Shown here: in pieces, positions 58,581 through 64,000 of the stretch
How the letters are laid out: each line of letters begins with the position of its first letter
Numbering within the stretch: the first letter of the stretch is position 1
DNA from: Gramella sp. AN32
GTDB taxonomy: Bacteria; Bacteroidota; Bacteroidia; Flavobacteriales; Flavobacteriaceae
Direction of reading: 5' to 3'
Length of the DNA stretch: 64,000 bases
Assembly: GCF_023718305.1 (NCBI RefSeq)
Contig: NZ_QEYO01000012.1
Span: 1 to 64,000 of the forward strand
Translations under genes and position numbers: made by a program
Notes under the pieces: generated by a model
What the model was told of the DNA's origin: nothing
What the model saw: only the letters and a program-made list of their open reading frames with translations
The model's database searches: none

Positions 58581-59157
58581 TCAAGATAAATCTCCTACGA
58601 TACGTTTACCGTGATATGCTCTGGCACCAAAATACTCATGCAACTCGTGTAAGTTTTTGTTGGTTATTTTGCCGGCCGGAACTATTTCTATTCTGTCCCC
58701 ACAAAGTTGGAGCATCTCCTTAATAGTTTCCTTTCCCTCCATAGCGGTTTGGCCCCCACCGGAAGTCAATACACTGGTAATACCTTTTATTTTTATTAGT
58801 TTCGCTAAGCCTTCAATAAGATTGATGCTGTGGTCTATAGCTTTATGAAAGACAACCTTCAAAGGAGCGGCCATATCGGTCAATTGCCTGATTGCCCCGA
58901 GCTCCAATTTACCATCAGAGTTCAATATTCCAAAAACGACGCCTTCTACCCCAATTTTCTTGCAAAATTCAATGGAAGCTATCATTTCCTTTAGCTCTTC
59001 AGCAGAATATATAAAGTCACCTCCACGCGGTCTTATCATTATTCTTAAAGGGATGTTCAACTGCCGGCTTGCTTCCACGATAAGCTTTCTTGAAGGTGTT
59101 AGACCATCAAGCTCTAAATTTGCACATAGCTCAATCCTATCCGCTCTTAAGGCCTGT
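58581..59157 (-). pseudogene. cutC: CutC, 5'-truncated
   Basis: The reading frame covers most of the CutC TIM barrel: ADRIELCANLELDGLTPS near its beginning, then RIMIRPRGGDFIYS, EGVVFGILNSDGKLE, VVFHKAIDHS and TSGGGQTAMEG. But the first about 20 residues, before ADRIELC (the strand-one region), are cut off by a TAA at 59158, and no start precedes that motif. Starting from the GTG at 59078 would omit the motif altogether. Hence probably inactive, though translation from GTG cannot be excluded. CutC genes occur near N-glycan genes such as glycosylasparaginase in several Bacteroidota, and the copy here stands next to remnants of that kind. Confidence 0.7.
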
Positions 59158-59314
59158 TAAGTTAAAATCATTTTGACCGGATTCCTCACCAGACCCCTGA
59201 AAAGAGGCTTGGGAACCAACCTGATACCGCTACCTGGTTATAATCCATTTTCCATGGTCATATCGTCCTGCTAAAAACTTGTAATTTCCTTCTTTCTTGT
59301 ACTGAAAAGTTATT

Positions 59315-60928
59315 TTATTGCACTTGAAAATGTTTTGGGATGTAAGCCTCGGATGAAGGTATCAATTTTGCTTTTAGATCGGGGTCTTTCATGTTTTCAT
59401 CAAGTGGGAACATTGGCCTGTTGATCCTACTGTATTCAAGGCTTTTCAGGTCTTGATCTACCCCGCCAGGGGTAAGCGCCATGATCCAGTCTGCCTGCAT
59501 ATTGTATAGTTGCGGTACCAAATAGCCCATTTTCACGACTATTATGTCCGTGGCCATAGGATCGAGACCTAAGCTGTCGAAGTTAATATTTCGATTGCGA
59601 TCTTTCGTGACAATAACCTGGATACTGCCCACCTTCACTACCACAGCCTTGTCATCAATAGATTCCACTGTCCCTACCAGCTGTACAGGAGGTGCAAAAC
59701 GCGAATCTACTGTGGCTCCTACATAACCCTCAACTTTTCCTCCCACACCTGCTGCGGTGGCTTTTTTCGCCAACTCTAGTCCCGGTATAGATGCATAGAT
59801 CATAGAAGGGCCGTTTGCGGATTTGAATTCAGGACGGGCCAGGATTTCTCTTAGCGTCCAGGTCACGTCACCAGCTCCTCCAGCAGTAGGGTTGTCCCCA
59901 ACATCACTAATGAAAAACGGATGTATTTTGCTTGCCAAAGCCTTGTCCAGGCTACCATGTAAATCGTCTGTGGGGGCAACAAAATCGAATTTTGACCTTA
60001 CTTCCCATAAGCTTTGCGCCAATTGCTCTGCTGTGCCAGATACTTTTTCTTTATCATCTCCCGTGACCATCACCACTGCATGATTTCGAGGTTCGTCTGC
60101 CCAGGCATAGCCAATCCATATAGCGGCATCAATGACCCCCTCTTGTGCCGTGGCCGATGGCAATTTTCCATACAGGCTTTTCGCGGGTTCTACCCGGGTA
60201 CTGGTCTTTTCCCCGGGCAACAAAATTGGTACGGGAATCCAGGCTTTATAAGCAGGTTTTCCCTTTCCGCTTTCTATCCTGGACAATAGATTGTCTATGG
60301 CACGTTTCTTTGTTTCATATCGATCTTCATGGGGTGCCATACGGAAACATGTGATCAAATCGCTGTTTTGGGCCAGGCCCCAAGACACGTTGCCATGTAA
60401 ATCCATTGAAGTAGATATAATGGCTTCCTTACCAATTACTTCACGAATCCGGGCGATAAAATTCCCCTCAGGATCATCCATGCCAACCACGCTCATGGCA
60501 CCATGCAAGTCCAGGTACAGACCATCATAAGGTGTGTTTTTCTTAAGAAGATCCAAGGTTCGTTCCACAAGGGATTCAAAGGTTTCTCTGGTAACGGCAC
60601 CTCCAGGTGACGCACTGGCTACCATTGCGGGAAACCAATTTGCCCTAGTTCGATTGAGGGAATCTTTGGACATAAAAGGATAGGAGGAGAACACAGCTTC
60701 ACCTTGCAGCACACGAAAAGCATCTTCTCGGGCTAGTGCCGGTGAAAAAGTGCTCGATTCTGTTCCCATTCCCGCAATGGCAATACGAGGTTGTACTTTT
60801 TGCTTGGCATTGTCTGCCAACTCCCGGTCAGTACTATCTTTGATCAAGGTTTGTTTTTCTAAAATAAAAAAAAGAGAGGTGGATACGACCAATGTAACGA
60901 AGATGGTTAGAAGAAATAATTGTTTCAT
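59315..60928 (-). CDS. M81 family metallopeptidase (MlrC-like), membrane-anchored
   Basis: 537 residues. Resembles MlrC (microcystinase C): AGMGTESSTFSP at the start, YDGLYLDLHGAMSVVGMDDPEG, STSMDLHGNVS and FRMAPHEDRYETKKRA carry likely metal ligands, and SDVGDNPTAGGAGDVTW is the C-terminal family signature. The N terminus is a hydrophobic anchor (MKQLFLLTIFVTLVVSTSLFF), unusual for the cytosolic members, so the domain is probably extracytoplasmic. A longer frame up to 61198 exists, but its extra residues overlap a remnant gene and a palindrome, so ATG 60928 is used. Substrate unknown; members hydrolyse linear peptides or similar amides. Confidence 0.8.
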   Translation of the reverse strand: MKQLFLLTIFVTLVVSTSLFFILEKQTLIKDSTDRELADNAKQKVQPRIAIAGMGTESSTFSPALAREDAFRVLQGEAVFSSYPFMSKDSLNRTRANWFPAMVASASPGGAVTRETFESLVERTLDLLKKNTPYDGLYLDLHGAMSVVGMDDPEGNFIARIREVIGKEAIISTSMDLHGNVSWGLAQNSDLITCFRMAPHEDRYETKKRAIDNLLSRIESGKGKPAYKAWIPVPILLPGEKTSTRVEPAKSLYGKLPSATAQEGVIDAAIWIGYAWADEPRNHAVVMVTGDDKEKVSGTAEQLAQSLWEVRSKFDFVAPTDDLHGSLDKALASKIHPFFISDVGDNPTAGGAGDVTWTLREILARPEFKSANGPSMIYASIPGLELAKKATAAGVGGKVEGYVGATVDSRFAPPVQLVGTVESIDDKAVVVKVGSIQVIVTKDRNRNINFDSLGLDPMATDIIVVKMGYLVPQLYNMQADWIMALTPGGVDQDLKSLEYSRINRPMFPLDENMKDPDLKAKLIPSSEAYIPKHFQVQ

Positions 60929-61146
60929 ATTTTTAATGTTTTTCCCTAAATAATAATGCCTGCGGTAGGTTAGTTCGCCGAGGCATGCCTGAAAATTAAC
61001 CTGCCTCCCGGTAGGTTTATACAGTCGGACTTGACCGAGCTTCGTGATTTCAAATCCCGGTAGCTCACAGGTAGAAAAACCACAAAAGCAGGGTATTTTC
61101 CAAAGTCCCGAGCTACCCAAAAAGATCCCTCCAACTGGAGCGACAT
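60929..61146. other. Palindrome-rich intergenic segment upstream of the M81 gene
   Basis: Together with the DUF1080 remnant beyond it and the AT-rich stretch to 61673, this is a 745-base zone with no intact gene. ATGCCT (60956) and AGGCAT (60981) form a wide inverted pair, and the REP-like stem at 60998 follows. The segment is G+C-rich compared with its surroundings. Confidence 0.4.
60998..61017. repeat. G+C-rich palindrome (REP-like)
   Basis: AACCTGCC, loop TCCC, GGTAGGTT: an eight-base stem with one G-T pair. Similar in core to the element at 1939-1957. Placed just upstream of the M81 gene on its coding side. Confidence 0.4.
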
Positions 61147-61395
61147 CTACAATTCCTTGATGCGTATGTTCCTGAACCATACCGTGTATCCATGGCAAAG
61201 AAATCCTATGTGTCCTTTCTCACGTTTCAATCCGGGATAATCTTTACCATCCAAAGTTCCGTTTTTTCGGACATCGGAGATATTCCCATCAAGTATGGTA
61301 GTTCAATTCAATATCACCTTTATCTTTGGGCCATTCACGATCACCTCCTGATAGTTCCACTCGGCTTTAGAGAACCGCACTTTCGCGGTAATCTA
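61147..61395 (-). pseudogene. DUF1080 (3-keto-disaccharide hydrolase-like) C-terminal fragment
   Basis: On the minus strand one frame reads AKVRFSKAEWNYQEVIVNGPKIKVILN, a TGA, then TTILDGNISDVRKNGTLDGKDYPGLKREKGHIGFL and HGYTVWFRNIRIKEL before the stop. This is the C-terminal half of a DUF1080 (PF06439) concanavalin-like domain, where VILNGTTILD would be expected; GGA to TGA explains the break. The N-terminal half is missing. The fragment is oriented like the M81 gene that follows, which may once have been its operon partner. It overlaps the misleading upstream extension of the M81 frame. Confidence 0.7.
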
Positions 61396-61673
61396 TTCAA
61401 GCCTGCTCTGTCCAAAATATTTTTTATTTAAAAGAATTTTAGATGTTACCCAAATAAAATAAAAATTTATTTTTATGATATTGTAAATATTAATGTGATA
61501 ATATGAAAGAACGGTACTTTCAATATTTAATTTAATTAAAAAATTTGATCCCAAATAAAATTTTCTTCATTTTTCCATTTTCTTCACTTTCCATAGGTAT
61601 CTCATTAAAATTTTAAAAAATTGTTTGATGTTTGAATATCCTGAAGCACAAGAAATATATGACTGAGCAGCGT
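61396..61673. other. AT-rich gene-free stretch
   Basis: Contains long A and T runs and no open frame of interest. It separates the stop of the GH20 gene (61674) from the DUF1080 remnant. No hairpin with a T-tail was recognised, so the GH20 terminator is unknown. Confidence 0.5.
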
Positions 61674-64000
61674 TTATTCCACCACAATCTCATCAAGAAA
61701 GATAAAGCTAGATCTTCCGGCGCCGGTATGCCATTCTGGTAATGGTCCCATAGATTTCACCACAACTTTAATATATCGCGCTTTTTCTTTTAATTCTCCC
61801 GAAGAAAAATTCTCAATGATCAAGCCTGGATTTTGTGGATCTATGGGATTTTCAGCAACAGCTACTTTTTTAAAATTTTTCGCATCTTCTGAAACATAGA
61901 ACTCCACGCTTTCCGGTAACATAATCCAGGATATTAAACGCTGGTAGAAATCTGCCGAAATTTCATTTATTTCGGTTTTTGTTTTTAAATCTAAAACCAC
62001 TTCAATATCCTGTCCGGCATAACCCTGCCATCTGCCATCGCCAAAATCTTCAGAACCTTTTAGTCCGTCGGTAAGTCCGCCAGTACCTCCTGCGGAATAA
62101 GCAGGATTTGCAGTACTTACCCGGCCCTTAATTTCTGGCTTTGCACCCAGGGCTTTATGCACATTAAAGTATTTAGCTGAAATTTCGCCTTTTTTGGTGT
62201 TTTGAAACGCCCTTGCCTTAATCTGTGCATTTTCTGTAACACTTAACGATCCTTTATATAATTTGCTATCCCTCGTTGGTTCCCCGCCATTGGTGGTATA
62301 TCTAATTTCAGTATCCGGATACAGCGTACTTAAATTCATCTCCATTTCCCCGGGTTTTATAGCCTCCCCGGCATTTATAAATACGTACGTTTCAAGGTCT
62401 AATAATTCACGAGCTGCCTTGTCATATTTATTTAGATTTTCGGTAAGCCAATACTCCCGGTTTTCAGCTTTCCACAAATGGATGTAATCTATTTTAAGTT
62501 GATGTAATTCCTTAAATAATTCATCACGGGTTTGTTTAATTTCTTCCTCAGAAACTGCCTCAGGATTCTCGTGAACTTTTTGTAATTTTAGAATGAACAA
62601 GTTCTTCTTTGCAGCAAAAGCAGCTCTTTTTGCAGCATTTTCAGCCACTTGCATAGTTATCTTTTCTGCACCTGCTTTATCGGCTTTAGCCTCAAGTTCT
62701 TTAGCCAAGGCACTTGCTTGTTTCAGCATCGTTTTATTGGCCTGCTCAACTTTTTGTGCTTCTTCTTTAGGATAGAAATCGAAAATACTACTCCAAACCG
62801 ATGCGTTACTCATACTTCCAAAAACAGGAATATCTCTCAATTCCCTAAATTTATTCAGGGATTGCATTATACTTTCCCCGTTTTTCATATCAAAGAACAA
62901 CAAATCCATTCCTTTATTGAAGGTACTTAATCTACTCTCTCTTTCTTTTTTAGCCTCTGCTTCTTCCTGACTTTCGATTGGATTCCAGGCCATTTCTGCA
63001 CCCCAAATAATTCCGTGCCAGTTAGCATTGAATAAAGTTTCTCCATCATCATCCCAGGCAGTATTTATCATTCCCATAGCGCCGTATTCTTTTCCGTCCC
63101 TCACGTAGTTCGCAATGTTTTTTACGGCAACATCTAAATTGGGATAGATCTCACTCCAGCTTCTCACCCCGGGAGCGACCATAAAATCAAAGCCCGATTC
63201 TTTAAAAGGTAAAATAGTTTTGTCAAAACTGTCCCTGGGATCGTATCCCCAGGAAAGGATGATAAGATCTTTTGGCAGCTGATCTATAATTTCCTGGTGG
63301 TTAACAGCAATATCTCCCCACATCATAGTTCGTTTACCGTGTTTTTTAAGAATCTCATCCAGCTTATTTATATGCATCGCATACACGGCTTCCATTCCCA
63401 AAGAATCAACCAGGGCTTTGGCCTTTCCAGATCCCAGGCCGTCGGTTTCATCGGCCCCAATATTGAAAAAAGGATGGTCATAGGCGTCGGCGGCATCCCC
63501 AAGATAACCTTCCAGGAACCCATAAGTTGCGGGACTTCCTGGATTCAAATTCCATTTATTATCGGCAATATCATCATAGAAAGGAATTTTTAAAATTTCT
63601 TCCATGTGCCCAAAAGCCTGTTGGTTACCAATTAATACTAAATGATACTGCGCTGCAAATTCTTCTAACTCGTTAATTTCTTCGGGAGTAAAAGAATCTA
63701 AAGGCGCGATATCGGCAAATTTTTCATTGCGAAGTGTGTGCTCGGTATAAAGGTTTAAAAAATTAAGCTTGTATTGCGAAAGTTTACGAATGGCGTCTTT
63801 TACAAAAGCTACTGTTGGAATGGGACCCCGACTAATATCGTCCATCCAGCCCCGGTATTCCAGTGCTGGCCAGTCAGTAATTTCCAGCACGGGAAGGTTT
63901 CCATTTTCAGCTGTTTTTATAAGCTGTCTTAACGTTTGCACGCCATAAAACAAACCTTTTTCAGTATTGGCGATAAGCCTAATTTGATTTTTGTCGATTT
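61674..64000 (-). CDS. GH20 beta-N-acetylhexosaminidase, 5' end outside window
   Basis: The reading frame continues to the last base of the window (before the TTG at 63953 it reads IRLIANTEKGLFYGVQTL), so the start lies to the right. The barrel has YRGWMDDISRGPIPT, NFLNLYTEHTLR, GNQQAFGHMEEIL, the catalytic pair in FNIGADETDGLGSG and MMWGDIAVNH. A long helical region (about residues 380-510, counted from 63953) follows, rich in Lys, Glu and Ala. Then a chitobiase-type domain (EIRYTTNGGEPTRDSKLY) and a discoidin-like end (EINEISADFYQRLISW to IFLDEIVVE). It differs strongly from the GH20 gene at 19689. Removes beta-HexNAc from glycans. Confidence 0.85.
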   Translation of the reverse strand, partial: IDKNQIRLIANTEKGLFYGVQTLRQLIKTAENGNLPVLEITDWPALEYRGWMDDISRGPIPTVAFVKDAIRKLSQYKLNFLNLYTEHTLRNEKFADIAPLDSFTPEEINELEEFAAQYHLVLIGNQQAFGHMEEILKIPFYDDIADNKWNLNPGSPATYGFLEGYLGDAADAYDHPFFNIGADETDGLGSGKAKALVDSLGMEAVYAMHINKLDEILKKHGKRTMMWGDIAVNHQEIIDQLPKDLIILSWGYDPRDSFDKTILPFKESGFDFMVAPGVRSWSEIYPNLDVAVKNIANYVRDGKEYGAMGMINTAWDDDGETLFNANWHGIIWGAEMAWNPIESQEEAEAKKERESRLSTFNKGMDLLFFDMKNGESIMQSLNKFRELRDIPVFGSMSNASVWSSIFDFYPKEEAQKVEQANKTMLKQASALAKELEAKADKAGAEKITMQVAENAAKRAAFAAKKNLFILKLQKVHENPEAVSEEEIKQTRDELFKELHQLKIDYIHLWKAENREYWLTENLNKYDKAARELLDLETYVFINAGEAIKPGEMEMNLSTLYPDTEIRYTTNGGEPTRDSKLYKGSLSVTENAQIKARAFQNTKKGEISAKYFNVHKALGAKPEIKGRVSTANPAYSAGGTGGLTDGLKGSEDFGDGRWQGYAGQDIEVVLDLKTKTEINEISADFYQRLISWIMLPESVEFYVSEDAKNFKKVAVAENPIDPQNPGLIIENFSSGELKEKARYIKVVVKSMGPLPEWHTGAGRSSFIFLDEIVVE

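Noticed and set aside
60929..61198. N-terminal extension of the M81 protein
   Set aside because: It would put 90 residues before a clear membrane anchor, crosses a palindrome and reads the DUF1080 remnant in the wrong frame.

Overview
The window looks like chromosomal DNA of a marine-type flavobacterium (Bacteroidota, probably Flavobacteriaceae). The signs are low G+C, two SusC/SusD pairs, lipoprotein signals of the SSC/SGC type, a promoter of the Bacteroidota form TTG-N19-TAnnTTTG, and LytS/LytT, AraC and ROK regulators. Species cannot be fixed from sequence alone. No rRNA, tRNA, CRISPR array or intact mobile element was seen.

Layout. 1-5290: a membrane-anchored serine hydrolase flanked by a diverged direct repeat, a YqhA-like membrane protein, and an aldehyde dehydrogenase with its AraC regulator. 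5591-10178: a ROK-type regulator divergent from an N-acetylglucosamine kinase, then a LytS/LytT-like two-component pair. 10317-16059: an internally deleted GH92 remnant, an SSS symporter, a GH130 phosphorylase, a CBM9-like protein and a lipoprotein with a GHL10-like barrel. 16511-27846: a tight run GH2, GH20, GH92, PNGase F-like amidase, GH92. 28299-33353: SusC/SusD pair 1. 33457-47335: a NagB-LmbE fusion, a secreted esterase, a glycosylasparaginase remnant, a NanA-type aldolase, SusC/SusD pair 2, a cytosolic beta-propeller protein and a FadR/NanR-type GntR regulator. 47508-58527: three intact alpha-L-fucosidases (GH29, GH29, GH95), acetyl-CoA synthetase and a GH27 enzyme, interleaved with gene remnants. 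58581-64000: 5'-truncated cutC, an M81 (MlrC-like) peptidase, a DUF1080 remnant and a GH20 enzyme that runs off the window.

How it works together (inference). The set describes dismantling of N-glycoproteins. The PNGase F-like enzyme frees the glycan; GH2, GH20, GH92, GH29, GH95 and GH27 trim galactose, HexNAc, mannose, fucose and alpha-galactose/GalNAc; SusCD pairs and the SSS symporter import products. GH130 phosphorolyses the Man-beta-1,4-GlcNAc core, and GlcNAc kinase, NanA, NagB-LmbE and Acs handle HexNAc, sialic acid and acetate.

Two patterns stand out. First, a perfect inverted repeat TATGT-N3-ACATA occurs five times, always just upstream of a gene or operon: the GH2 operon, nagB-lmbE, nanA, susC2 and gntR itself. 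It is a candidate GntR regulon joining N-glycan and sialic-acid use. Second, intracellular genes of L-fucose oxidation survive only as fragments or chimeras (AraC/SDR, FAH hydrolase, FucP/mutarotase, LutA), while the extracellular fucosidases beside them are intact. Other remnants (two GH92, a glycosylasparaginase, a DUF1080 protein, cutC) show the region has been trimmed by many small deletions.
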